A stretch of DNA of 64,000 nucleotides. Origin: Streptomyces sp. HUAS 15-9. Its GTDB lineage: Bacteria > Actinomycetota > Actinomycetes > Streptomycetales > Streptomycetaceae. This document shows positions 49,946 through 59,059 of the stretch, one piece after another. The first letter of the stretch is position 1. Every line of letters begins with the position of its first letter. The translations under genes were made by a program, and so were the position numbers. The notes below the pieces were generated by a model. It was not told the DNA's origin and made no database searches. It saw only the letters and a program-made list of their open reading frames with translations. Where the stretch lies: positions 8,370,001 through 8,434,000 of the forward strand of contig NZ_CP106798.1 in assembly GCF_025642155.1 (NCBI RefSeq). The letters are read 5' to 3'.

Positions 49946-51278
49946 TCAGCAGGTGATGGTGCCCTTGCGCAGCGCGTGGCCGCTGTCGTTGCTGTCGTCG
50001 GCCCAGTACACGGGCTTGGAGCCGCCGACGCACTCATCCGCTCCGGCCACCGAGAATCCCTCGTTGTTGAGGTTGGCCATGCCGGTGGGACGGTTGTGGA
50101 TCGCGGTGGTGACGAAGGCGCCGGACGCGTCGACCTGCATGGTCCAGGTGTCGACGGGCCGGTGGAGCCAGTCGCGGGGCAGGGAGAAGGTGATCAACTC
50201 ATCGGCACCGGGCGTGAGATGAAGGATGGCTGCCTCGATGTGGTCCTGGACGTAAGCACTCAGCCGGGCACGGGGCACGGTGTCCGAAGCGACCGGGTGC
50301 CGACGGCCTCCGCTGAACGCCGTGACTTCCACGCGTACTTGGTCCTCGCCTTCGCCGCTGGGCCCCAACTCGACGAGAATGGGCGACCAGTCGGGCCCGG
50401 ACTCCGGCTCGTCACCGGCTCCGAGCAGGGCCTCCAGCCGGTCGGCGAACCGGGTCGCGGTGTCCGTGGCCTCCCGTGCGTCGAGTTCGTACAGGACGAA
50501 ACGCGCCGCCGACCGGAGCGAGTCGAACCCGCCCGTCGGCGCGGGCGGGTCGAAGTCGCCCGCGGCGGCGTCGTAGAGCCGCACCGGATCGCACTTCAGG
50601 CCCGCGCGGACCGTTTTCTCGACCAGCTCGCGCAGTCGTGCCTGCTCGGCGGCCGCGCGCGGTGACTCCGGGGCCAGAGCGCGCAGGTCGTGCCAGTAGC
50701 GCTGCAGGACCCGGGTGGGCAGCATCCGGCCGACCAGAACGGCGCGGTCGTGACGGCCGAGACCATGCCGACCACCGTGCCGTCGGCGAGCGCCACCGCC
50801 GCACCGCTGAAACCCGCCGCCAGCGGCTGGCCGTGCGCCGTGAGAACCTCCAACCGGACCCACTCGTCGAGGATCAGCAGGCCGGGCACGGCACGGTAGG
50901 AGGCGAGCACACCCTCGTCGGACCCCTTCGGGAAGCCGTACGCGACCAGTTCGGGGGCGGGACTTCCGCACTCGGCCCCGGGCGACGCGAAGGCGGCCGG
51001 GCGAGTGACACCGGGTAGTCCAGTTCGAGGACGGCCATGTCCCCGGCATCGGTGACACCGCCGGACCAGCCGCCGTGCACGACGACGCGCGCCGGTACGG
51101 GAGGGGCGGCGGGAAGCTGCGGGAAGGACACGGTCACCGCCGCCTCGGCACTGCCGTGCACGACATGAGCACAGGTCAGAACCTTGTCGGGGGTCACCAG
51201 GAAGCCCGCGCCGACCACCTGACCCGCGCACTCGATCCTGGCGTGCCACCCGAAGCTCCGCATGACCGGACCGTTCAT
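49946..51278 (-). pseudogene. Frameshifted trypsin-like protease with VMAP-type C-terminal region
   Basis: Coding similarity runs through three different frames. The N-terminal part (from ATG 51278) reads FGWHARIECAGQVVGAGFLV and LTCAHVV (catalytic His) and DMAVLELD (Asp). A shift near 50990-51012 leads to AAFASPGAECGSPAPELVAY and GFSGAAVAL (Ser). A second shift near 50735-50760 leads to a 250-residue helical and beta-rich C-terminal part ending in KPVYWADDSNDSGHALRKG. Such trypsin-VMAP proteins belong to predicted NTPase/protease conflict systems. Two same-direction shifts within 300 bases, each in a well-conserved stretch, mean either a decayed gene or two sequencing errors. All three catalytic residues are still visible. 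Confidence 0.75.
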
Positions 51279-51391
51279 GACCGGCCGACGCGCTCCCGGG
51301 CGTACGCCGACCGTGTCGGCCCGGCCGCCGCGCGCCCCGCGTCCGTGCGCAGGGTGCCGCCACCGCTCTCGAGATCCACCAGGCCTTCCAT
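51275..51391 (-). pseudogene. Short remnant, possibly of a trypsin-co-occurring protein
   Basis: A 38-codon frame (MEGLVDLESGGGTLRTDAGR...) with GGGGG upstream, whose TGA overlaps the protease start. The first dozen residues look like the start of the small CU044_2847-type proteins that are encoded before trypsin-VMAP genes, but the rest is missing. It may be an internally deleted copy. This is a weak call. Confidence 0.35.
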
Positions 51392-51518
51392 GGCACGCCC
51401 CCGTCGTCACACTGCCACGTGTATGTCCATTGTTACGGACGGTACTCGGGGTTGTCCCGGGTCCCGGCACCGCCGCCGCTCTCACCCCGGAGTACCGCCT
51501 CCGGCCCGGACCGTGCTG

Positions 51519-51749
51519 TCACAGGCCCAGGGAGATGGCCAGCCGGGTGAGTTCCGCGGTGCTGTTGATGTTGAGCTTGGCGCGGATGCGGCGGAGATAG
51601 GCGTCGACCGTGTGCTTGGACAGTCCCATGTGGCGAGCCGTCTGCAGGTAGGTGTGACCGGCGGCGATGTGCTGCAGGGTCTCTCGCTCACGCGGGGCCA
51701 GCGCGGGCACGGTGTCTTCGTCGTGCTGCGTAGTAGCGGTGAGGCTCAT
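51519..51749 (-). CDS. Single-domain LuxR-type HTH regulator
   Basis: A 76-residue protein made of little more than a GerE/LuxR DNA-binding domain: LAPRERETLQHIAAGHTYLQTARHMGLSKHTVDAYLRRIRAKL. There is no receiver or sensor domain. GAGGAAA lies six bases before the ATG. It is divergent from the SpoIIE phosphatase gene and upstream of the broken protease in the same direction, separated by about 125 bases without further genes. Its targets are unknown. Confidence 0.88.
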   Translation of the reverse strand: MSLTATTQHDEDTVPALAPRERETLQHIAAGHTYLQTARHMGLSKHTVDAYLRRIRAKLNINSTAELTRLAISLGL

Positions 51750-52046
51750 GAGGTTTCCTCTGACAGATCGGCTCGGTCATCGCTGCTCACGTCGACGGAA
51801 GCAAGACACATGCCCGAAAACTGCAATTTGTCCGTTTCCAAATACTTTGATCGGTCGACGTCATCACGCTGTCCGCCGACTGTCACAGGCGTGTCACAGG
51901 GCCCCTGCGGGCGGTGCGTGGGCGGTGGGCAGGGGCCCCGTACCGACGCGCGGGGCCGCCCGGCGGCGGACTGGTGCTCCGTCGCCGTCGGGATCATGCT
52001 GGTTAGAGGGCCTCGGCCGGGCAGGTTCGTCGAAGGGTGAGCGGCG
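51750..52046. promoter_or_regulatory. Divergent promoter region with direct and inverted repeats
   Basis: About 300 bases between the LuxR and SpoIIE-family genes. A low-GC patch near 51815-51852 (rich in AAA and TTT) probably holds promoters. TGTCACAGG occurs twice at 51881-51889 and 51892-51900, eleven bases apart. A perfect 10-base inverted repeat, GGGCCCCTGC (51899-51908) with GCAGGGGCCC (51929-51938), follows. These could be regulator sites on one face of the helix. Confidence 0.5.
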
Positions 52047-54482
52047 ATGGAGCGACTTCCCACCCCTCCCAGGAAGCAGGCGCAGGCTCACGCACACGCT
52101 GTGCCTCCACGGGCCTACTCCGCCACGGCCACCGTCGATGGACAGGGCATCGTGACGGGATGGAGCGACGGTGCCAGGCTGCTGCTGGGTTACCAGCCCG
52201 CGGAGGTCGTGGGACACGGGGCCGCGCGTCTGCTCGCCGATGTTCCGGGCGAGGCCGTCGGCCATGGGTGGCGAGAAGCAGCCGCACGCCGGCGGTGGGG
52301 CGGTGCCGTCGTACTGCGCCACCGGGACGGCTACCGGGTGGAGCGGCACGTAGTGGCGCACCGTCGCCCCGCACAAGGTGGCACGGGCGTGGAATGGCTG
52401 ATCGTGTCCGCGGTGGCCGGTCCGTCGCATCCCGGCAGTGACAGAGCACTGGGGGAGTGGGCCTTCGACCGCTCACCCTGCCTTCTCGCGGTGTTCGATC
52501 ATGATCTGCGACTGGTGCGGGCCAGCGCCGGAATGGAGCGTGCGCTGTCCCTGACCGAGGCCACGATGAGCGGGCTGCGCCTGCCCGACATCGTGCCGCA
52601 CCCGGCCAGTCACGAGGCCGAGACGAGCATGCGGCGGATCCTCGACGGCGGTGAGCCGCAGGACGTCCACCTCTGCCTGGACCCGATCGACCCGCGGCGC
52701 ACCTGGCAGGCCGGTCTCGTGCCGCTGGCCGACTCCGCCGGCCAGGTACGAGCCGTGAGCCTGACGGCACATTCCCATGCGCCCGAGGAGCTCATCCAGC
52801 ACCGGATGCGGTTGCTGAGCGACGCGGGACGGCGCATCGGCACGAGCCCCGACACGCATCGCACCGCGCAGGAGCTGGCCGACGTCGCTGTCCCGCGGCT
52901 CGCCGACATCTGCACCGTCGACCTGCTGGACACCCCCCGGCGCGGCGAGCCGCCCCCCTCATGGTCGGCCGTGGGCCTCACTCTCAGCCGCGTCGCCGTG
53001 CGGACGGTGACCGAGCAGTACCCCGCGCCCCGGGCCACCGACCGACCGCGGCGCTGCGCGGCCGGGTCGCCACTCGCCCAGTGCCTGGCCGAGGGCCGGG
53101 CCGCGGTGCGCTCGGGCAGCGAGGACGCCGTCATCCAATGGGTGCGGGACGACCCCCAGGCCACTTGGATCCGCGACAGTCGCACACACTCGCTGATGGT
53201 GGTGCCTATCCGGGCCGACGACACCTCGTTCGGTGTGGCTCTGTTCGGGCGGCATCAGCGTCCCGACCCCTTCGACGCGGACGATCTGTGGCTGGCCGAG
53301 CAGCTGGCCGCGAAGGCGGCCACCAGCATCCACAGCACCAGCCGCCCCGAGCGGCAGCACACCTCCACCATGGCCCTGCAGCGCAGCCTTCTTCCCCAGT
53401 CGCTGCCCGAGCAGGGGGCCATGGACATCGCCACCCGCTATCTGCCCTCCGTCAGCCAGGCCGGTGTGGGCGGCGACTGGTTCGATGTGATCCCGCTGTC
53501 CGGCACCCGGGTCGCGCTCGTCGTGGGCGACGTCGTCGGCCATGGGATCCGCGCCTCCGCCACGATGGGCCGGGTCCGCACCGCGGTCCGCACGCTGGCC
53601 GACGTGGACCTGCCGCCCGACGAACTGCTCAGCCACATCGACGACCTCGTCATCCATCTGTCCGCCGAGGAGGCGGGCACCGACAACGCCTCCGAAACCG
53701 CCGGTGGCGTCGGTACCACCTGCCTGTACGCCGTCTACGACCCCGTCACCCGCCACTGCACGCTCGCCCGGGCCGGCCACCCCCCGCCCGCCGTGGTCAC
53801 CCCTGGCGGTGTCGTCCGCTTCCTCGACGTCCCCGCGGGTCCCCCGCTGGGCCTGGGCGGGCTGCCCTTCGAAGCCGTCGAGACCGAACTGCCCGAGGGC
53901 AGCCTGATCGCCTTCTACACCAACGGTCTGCTCGAACCCCGCGACCATGACATCGACGACTCCCTGGACACCATGTTCGCCGCCCTCGCCCGCCCCGCCC
54001 AGAGCCTCGACGCGGTGTGCGACAGGGTCCTCACCTCGATGCTCACCCACCGCCCCGACGACGACATCGCCCTGCTCATCGCCCGTACCAAGGCCCTGGA
54101 CGCCGACCGGGTCGCCACCTGGGACCTGCCCTTCGACCCTGCCACGGTCTCCGACGCGCGTCAGCTCGCCACCGACCAGCTCACCGCCTGGCACCTGGAC
54201 GAGGCCGCGTTCATCACCGAGCTCGTGGTGAGCGAGCTGGTCACCAACGCGATCCGCTACGGCCGACCCCCCATCCGGCTCCGACTCATCCACGACAACC
54301 ACACCCTGACCTGCGAAGTGTTCGACTCCAGCAACACCGCGCCCCACATGCGGCGCGCTCGCACCTTCGACGAGGGTGGGCGTGGCCTCCTCCTGGTCGG
54401 GCAGCTCTCGCAACGCTGGGGGGCTCGCCCCACCTCGGCAGGTAAAACCGTCTGGGCCGAGCAGTTCCTCAGCGAGGCCTGA
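52047..54482 (+). CDS. PAS-GAF-SpoIIE phosphatase with anti-sigma-like ATPase domain
   Basis: A soluble 811-residue signalling protein. Two PAS-like regions (about 20-110 and 150-235) precede a GAF domain (about 255-435), a SpoIIE/PP2C phosphatase domain (QRSLLPQSLPEQ, GVGGDWFDVIPLSG, VVGDVVGHG, DDDIALLIART) and a C-terminal histidine-kinase-like ATPase domain (ELVVSELVTNAIRYG, DEGGRGLLLVGQLSQRWG). Such proteins control anti-anti-sigma factors by removing phosphate and may also bind sigma or anti-sigma partners. No membrane segment is present. It converges on a Ser/Thr kinase gene eight bases away. Confidence 0.92.
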   Translation: MERLPTPPRKQAQAHAHAVPPRAYSATATVDGQGIVTGWSDGARLLLGYQPAEVVGHGAARLLADVPGEAVGHGWREAAARRRWGGAVVLRHRDGYRVERHVVAHRRPAQGGTGVEWLIVSAVAGPSHPGSDRALGEWAFDRSPCLLAVFDHDLRLVRASAGMERALSLTEATMSGLRLPDIVPHPASHEAETSMRRILDGGEPQDVHLCLDPIDPRRTWQAGLVPLADSAGQVRAVSLTAHSHAPEELIQHRMRLLSDAGRRIGTSPDTHRTAQELADVAVPRLADICTVDLLDTPRRGEPPPSWSAVGLTLSRVAVRTVTEQYPAPRATDRPRRCAAGSPLAQCLAEGRAAVRSGSEDAVIQWVRDDPQATWIRDSRTHSLMVVPIRADDTSFGVALFGRHQRPDPFDADDLWLAEQLAAKAATSIHSTSRPERQHTSTMALQRSLLPQSLPEQGAMDIATRYLPSVSQAGVGGDWFDVIPLSGTRVALVVGDVVGHGIRASATMGRVRTAVRTLADVDLPPDELLSHIDDLVIHLSAEEAGTDNASETAGGVGTTCLYAVYDPVTRHCTLARAGHPPPAVVTPGGVVRFLDVPAGPPLGLGGLPFEAVETELPEGSLIAFYTNGLLEPRDHDIDDSLDTMFAALARPAQSLDAVCDRVLTSMLTHRPDDDIALLIARTKALDADRVATWDLPFDPATVSDARQLATDQLTAWHLDEAAFITELVVSELVTNAIRYGRPPIRLRLIHDNHTLTCEVFDSSNTAPHMRRARTFDEGGRGLLLVGQLSQRWGARPTSAGKTVWAEQFLSEA

Positions 54483-54490
54483 GACACGGC

Positions 54491-55471
54491 TCAAGAACCG
54501 GGCGACGCGTCGAAGACCGGTTGTGCCCAGGGCGGCGGGCCGGGGATCGGATCGGAACGTCGCACGGCCGTGACCGTCCGGCGACCCGCGCGAGTCGGTG
54601 CGCGGGACTCCGTACGGGAACCGCCGATGGCAGCCCGCAACGCGCCCACGAACTCCAGGCAGGACTCGTGACGGTCCTCGGGAACCTTGGCCAGCGCCTT
54701 CGCGATCACACCATCCAGTTCCGGCGGCAACTCCGACCGCATCCCGCTCAGGGGAGGTGGAGTGTCGTACTGATGGGCCCACAGCAGCGCGATGTCGTCT
54801 TCCTGACGGAATGGAGGCCTGCCCGCGAGTATCTCGTAGACGACGCAGGCAAGGCTGTAAAGGTCGCATCGGCCATCCACCGGACGACCCGAGATCTGCT
54901 CGGGCGCCACATAGTCCAGCGTTCCGACGAATTCCCCCACCGTCGTGAATCCCGACAGCGACAAGGACTTCTTCGTCAGTCCGAAATCCGTGAGATAGAC
55001 ATGCTCGGGATGCTCGCTGTCCGTGCCCTGTGCCACCAGGACATTTCCCGGTTTGACGTCCCGGTGCACCAGATCGTGCTCATGGGCCGCGTCGAGCGCC
55101 GACGCGACCTGACCCGCGATGCGCAGGGCGGTGTCGACACTCAGCACACCCTCCCGGTCGATCAAGGCCCGCAGATCGCACCCCGACACATAACGCATGG
55201 CGATATACAGCACACCGTCCATCTCGCCGGCCTCGAAAATCGGCACGATATGCGGATGGTCGATCGCGGCAGCCACGCGCGACTCGTGCATAAAACGCTT
55301 GCGGAACGTGTCATTCCGGGCCATTTCCGGAGTGAGCAGCTTCAGCGCCACCGTCCGTTCCAGGCGCAGATCCCTCGCGCAGTACACCACCGCCATTCCC
55401 CCATGTCCGATCTCACGCAGCACCTCATAGCCGGCAATCCGCGTCCCCACCAGATCGAACGTCTCGCGCAC
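54491..55471 (-). CDS. Soluble Ser/Thr protein kinase
   Basis: A 326-residue Hanks-type kinase. It has the Gly loop EIGHGGMAVVY, the Lys in VALKLL, the catalytic loop HRDVKPGNVL, DFG in LTDFGLTKKS, and APEQISGRPVDGRCDLYSLACVVYEIL. It lacks the transmembrane and PASTA parts of PknB-type kinases, so it should be cytoplasmic; the short C-terminal tail is basic then Pro-rich. The start is GTG. It lies tail-to-tail with a SpoIIE-type phosphatase, and the two may act on the same pathway. Confidence 0.93.
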   Translation of the reverse strand: MRETFDLVGTRIAGYEVLREIGHGGMAVVYCARDLRLERTVALKLLTPEMARNDTFRKRFMHESRVAAAIDHPHIVPIFEAGEMDGVLYIAMRYVSGCDLRALIDREGVLSVDTALRIAGQVASALDAAHEHDLVHRDVKPGNVLVAQGTDSEHPEHVYLTDFGLTKKSLSLSGFTTVGEFVGTLDYVAPEQISGRPVDGRCDLYSLACVVYEILAGRPPFRQEDDIALLWAHQYDTPPPLSGMRSELPPELDGVIAKALAKVPEDRHESCLEFVGALRAAIGGSRTESRAPTRAGRRTVTAVRRSDPIPGPPPWAQPVFDASPGS

Positions 55472-55742
55472 TGCTCGTCACCTGTCCCTACGGCCCATTC
55501 ATGCCAAAACCCTATGCCCGGCATCATGCGCACGCAGGACGACAGGGTCATGTTCCGACAGCTCGGGACTTGACGCGGGCACCGGATCGGCTCTCTTCGC
55601 ACTCGTCCTTCGAAGCGCAATCCCGAACGGCCCCGCCGACGTACTGAAAGTAGGGCCGCAACCACAGCCCTGTGCGGCTGCGGTCATCCCTCGCGTGACG
55701 CCGAGAGTCGCGCGAGACGATGGAAGGAAGAGTGCATCCGTC
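55472..55742. promoter_or_regulatory. Intergenic region between kinase and small secreted protein
   Basis: About 270 bases without a gene. It should contain the divergent promoters of the kinase and the secreted protein. I see no clear terminator or operator; a short imperfect hairpin (GCCGCA with TGCGGC) lies near 55655. Confidence 0.4.
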
Positions 55743-56057
55743 ATGCGAGCACACCGCGCGAGGCGTCTCGTCGCGGCGTCCGCGGTCAGCGTTCTGCTGG
55801 CCGGCGGCGCTTCGATCGGCGCAGCAGGCACGGCCGCGGCGGCAGCCCCTGCCGTGCACCCCCAGGTGACCACCAACATGTGCTTCGGCCGCAGCGACTT
55901 CCGCTGCTTCGACCGCGGCGGGTTCCGCTTCGACCACAGCCAGTTCTGCTTCAACCACCCCGGGTTCTGCTTCGGCAACCACTTCGGCAACCGCTTCGAT
56001 CACCGCTTCGACCACCGCTTCTTCAACAACGGATCCTTCGTGATCATTGTGTTCTAG
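55743..56057 (+). CDS. Small secreted Cys/Phe/His/Asn-rich protein
   Basis: A 104-residue exported protein with a signal peptide (RLVAASAVSVLLAGGASIGAAG). The mature part is almost all Phe, His, Asn, Asp, Arg and Gly, with four Cys residues in MCFGR, FRCFD, QFCFN and GFCFG and a short repeat GNHFGNRFDHRFDHRFF. I do not recognise the family. The repeated aromatic and charged residues suggest a surface-active, metal-binding or self-assembling protein. The ribosome site GGAAGGAAG stands about 12 bases before the ATG, which is rather far. Confidence 0.7.
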   Translation: MRAHRARRLVAASAVSVLLAGGASIGAAGTAAAAAPAVHPQVTTNMCFGRSDFRCFDRGGFRFDHSQFCFNHPGFCFGNHFGNRFDHRFDHRFFNNGSFVIIVF

Positions 56058-56101
56058 TACGTGATCATCGGGTTCCGGTCGTGGTCGCCGCGGACACAAG
56101 A

Positions 56102-56126
56102 GGGCGTGCCCATCGCGGGCGCGCCC
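56102..56126. terminator. Hairpin terminator
   Basis: GGGCGTGCCC (56102-56111) pairs with GGGCGCGCCC (56117-56126) around a five-base loop, with one G-T pair. It lies between the secreted protein gene and the facing end of the second SpoIIE-type gene and could serve both. Confidence 0.7.
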
Positions 56127-56169
56127 CCTTCGTATGCGCCGACTCACGGGTGGGGCCCGCCCGTCGAGG

Positions 56170-58965
56170 TCACAGGGTGGGATCGCCGAACTGTTCGAGG
56201 AGAACGTCGACCGGTGTGTAGACCGCGCCGGCGGAGGCGCCGTCGTGGAGGACCTGTTCCGCCCAGATGACCTTGCCGCCACGGTTGTACCGCGTACCCC
56301 ATCGCTGCGCGAACTGTGCCACGAGGAACAGCCCCCGGCCGCCCTCGTCCGTGGTCGTCGCCCGCCGCAGCCGGGGCGAGGTGCTGCTGCCGTCCCACAC
56401 CTCTGAGGTCAGACAACGCCCGTTCAGCAGCCGCAGCTTGACCGGTGGCGATCCGTACCGGATGGCGTTCGTGGTCAGCTCGCTGAGAATCAGTTCCGTG
56501 GTGAAGCCGACTTCCTCCAGCCCCCACTCCCGCAGCTTCTCCCTGCATTCGGCCCGGATGGACGGCACCACCGCCGGGTCCGACGGTACGTCCCACTCCG
56601 CCACGCGCGAGGACGGGAACAGCCGGGTCCGTGCTGTCAGCAGCGCGATGTCGTCGCCGGGGTGTGTCGGCTTCAGCGCATCCATCACCATGGCGCAGGT
56701 CTCCTCCGCGGTGCGGCCCCCGGCCCCGCCCAACACCCGGCGCAGCCTCTCCAGACCCACGTCGATGTCGCGGGTACGGTCCTCCACCAAACCGTCGGTG
56801 TAGAGCACCAGTTGGGAACCCTCGGCGAGGCGCAGCTCGACGGTTTCGAAGGGGTAGCCGCCCAGACCCAGCGGTGCCGAGGCCGGCACGCCGGGAGAGG
56901 TGACGGTTCCGTCCGGACCCACCACCAGCGGTTCGGGATGCCCCGCGCGGGCCATCGTGCACGCCCCCGAAACCGGGTCGTAGACCGCGTACAGGATCGT
57001 CGCTCCCGTCACCCCCTCACCCTCGTGGTCCTCGGCGAGACCGTCGGTGTCCTCCTCCTCGTCCATGCGTACGACCAGGTCGTCCAGGTACCCGAGCACC
57101 TCGTCGACCGGCAGGTCCAGCGTGGAGAAGTTGTGCACCGCGGTGCGCAGCCGGCCCATCGTCGCCGCCGCGTGCAGCCCGTGCCCGACGACATCGCCCA
57201 TCACCAGCGCCACCCGGGCACCCGGCAGGGGGATGACGTCGAACCAGTCCCCGCCCACCCCGGCCTCCGCCGGCACGTACCGCCAGGCCACCTCCAGCGC
57301 GTCCTGTTCCGGCTGTCCCCGGGGCAGGAGACTGCGCTGCAGCGTCACCGCCGTCGCGTGCTCCCGGGCGAACCTACGGGCGTTGTCGATCGCCACCGCG
57401 GCCCGCGCGCCCAGCTCCTCCGCGACGGACAGATCGTCCCGCTCGTACGGCGGGGAATCCACCGTCCGATAGAAGTTCACCACGCCCAGCGGTACGCCCC
57501 TGGCCTGCAGCGGCACGGTCACCAGGGAGTGCAGCCCGCGCTCCAGGGCCTTCTCGGTGCGCTCCGGATCCTGCTGCTGCCAGGCGTGGGCATGCCGCAG
57601 GTCCGCCTCCAGCACACCCCGCCCCTCCTGCAGCGTCCGCATCTGCGGGGTGTCCGGCGAGAAGGTGATCACTTCGCCGAGCGGATACACCGGCATCCTC
57701 GACTGTTCGCCGCTGAGTGCCGCACGGTGCAGATGCCGCCATCCCTCCGCCGTCGGCTCCAGCCCGCGCAGCACCGCCTCCAGCAGATCCACGGTGACGA
57801 GATCGGCGAACCGCGGCACCGCGACATCGCCCAACTCCCGGGCCGTACGCCGTACATCCAGCGTCGTCCCGATCCGCATGCCCGCCTCGTACAACAGCGT
57901 CAGCCGCTCCCGCGCGACCTCGGCCCGCCCGGAGACCGCGACCAGCTCCGTGGTGTCCCGCAAGGTCACCACGTTGCTTCCCCGGTCCGTGTCCCGGAGC
58001 GTGGACCGCTTGCTCACCGCGAGCAACCGGTCGTCCGCGAGATGCACCTCGTCGGTCACCATCTCCGGCGATGTGAGCACGGACGTGAGCTGCTCCGGCA
58101 GCCCCAGCTCCCGCACCGGGCGCCCCAGCGCGTCGGGCCCCAGGCCGAGCAGCCGCTGTGCCTCGTCATTGGCCAGCGTCAGCCGTCCGTCGGCGTCGAC
58201 GATCAGCACCCCTTCCCGCACCGAGTGGAGGACCGCGTCGTGGTGCTCGTACATCCGCGCCAGCTCCACGGGGGCCAGACCGTGCGTCTGACGCCGCACA
58301 CGCCGGGAGATCAGCGTGGTGCCGGTCGTCGCGAGTGCCAGCGCGACTGCACCGGAGCCGATGATGATCGGCAGTTGTGGCATCCAGCGTTGCGTCACGT
58401 TGTCGATCGTGATTCCGGCGGAGACCAGCCCGACGACCTTTCCGTGCGAGTCGGTCACCGGGACCACGGCCTGTACGGCTATTCCCCTGCCGGCCGGCAG
58501 GGGCGGACCGCCGGCCTGCTCGATGACGGTGCGGCCTTCCAGCGCCGGTTTGATGTTGCCGACGAACTTCTTCCCGATCTCCTTGGGGTACGGATACGTA
58601 TAACGAATTCCGTCGGTGTTCATGACGACGATGAAATCGACGCCCGCCCTCTTACGTGCTGCCTCGGCTCGTGGCTGCAGGGCCGCGGTCGGATCCCGGC
58701 CGCGCAGCGCTTCGTCCACACCGGGGGCGTTCGCGAACCCCTGCGCCGCGACGACCGACTCGCGACGTCCCTGCCGCACGGCGTCCCGGTCCGCCTGGAT
58801 CACCAGAGCGACCACCGCCGCGACGACGAGCAGTACCACGATCATGATCTGGAGGAGGAACCCCTGCCCGGCCGCGCTGCGTGGGTTCACCAGGGAATCC
58901 CGGTCACGCAGCCGCCGGGTGAGGGGATGACGCGACGGGCTCCGAAAACGCCCGAAAGGTCCCAT
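56170..58965 (-). CDS. Membrane sensor SpoIIE phosphatase with PAS, GAF and ATPase domains
   Basis: A 931-residue membrane sensor. An N-terminal helix (IMIVVLLVVAAVVALVIQ), an extracellular sensor of the DcuS/CitA type (AAQGFANAPGVDEALRG, YTYPYPKEIGKKFVG) and a second helix (LPIIIGSGAVALALATTGT) are followed by a PAS domain, a GAF domain, a SpoIIE/PP2C domain (GVGGDWFDVIPLPG, VMGDVVGHG, GDDIALLTAR) and an ATPase domain (ELILSELTTNAIRYG, DEGGRGLFLVAQFAQRWG). It shares this domain set with the phosphatase at 52,047. The ATG at 58965 follows AAGG; the frame is open further upstream. It should link an outside signal, perhaps an organic acid, to a sigma-factor switch. Confidence 0.92.
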   Translation of the reverse strand: MGPFGRFRSPSRHPLTRRLRDRDSLVNPRSAAGQGFLLQIMIVVLLVVAAVVALVIQADRDAVRQGRRESVVAAQGFANAPGVDEALRGRDPTAALQPRAEAARKRAGVDFIVVMNTDGIRYTYPYPKEIGKKFVGNIKPALEGRTVIEQAGGPPLPAGRGIAVQAVVPVTDSHGKVVGLVSAGITIDNVTQRWMPQLPIIIGSGAVALALATTGTTLISRRVRRQTHGLAPVELARMYEHHDAVLHSVREGVLIVDADGRLTLANDEAQRLLGLGPDALGRPVRELGLPEQLTSVLTSPEMVTDEVHLADDRLLAVSKRSTLRDTDRGSNVVTLRDTTELVAVSGRAEVARERLTLLYEAGMRIGTTLDVRRTARELGDVAVPRFADLVTVDLLEAVLRGLEPTAEGWRHLHRAALSGEQSRMPVYPLGEVITFSPDTPQMRTLQEGRGVLEADLRHAHAWQQQDPERTEKALERGLHSLVTVPLQARGVPLGVVNFYRTVDSPPYERDDLSVAEELGARAAVAIDNARRFAREHATAVTLQRSLLPRGQPEQDALEVAWRYVPAEAGVGGDWFDVIPLPGARVALVMGDVVGHGLHAAATMGRLRTAVHNFSTLDLPVDEVLGYLDDLVVRMDEEEDTDGLAEDHEGEGVTGATILYAVYDPVSGACTMARAGHPEPLVVGPDGTVTSPGVPASAPLGLGGYPFETVELRLAEGSQLVLYTDGLVEDRTRDIDVGLERLRRVLGGAGGRTAEETCAMVMDALKPTHPGDDIALLTARTRLFPSSRVAEWDVPSDPAVVPSIRAECREKLREWGLEEVGFTTELILSELTTNAIRYGSPPVKLRLLNGRCLTSEVWDGSSTSPRLRRATTTDEGGRGLFLVAQFAQRWGTRYNRGGKVIWAEQVLHDGASAGAVYTPVDVLLEQFGDPTL

Positions 58966-59059
58966 ATAACCTTGATAACACCGCTGCGTGAGCCCTGACC
59001 TGCTCAGCCGGAACCGTCGCGGCCGAGCGAGTCCTGGCCTGGTGTGTAGTGACCCTCCC

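Noticed and set aside
49946..51278. Programmed frameshifting in the trypsin-VMAP gene
   Set aside because: Neither shift point shows a slippery heptamer, and two shifts close together with no conserved signal fit decay or sequence error better.
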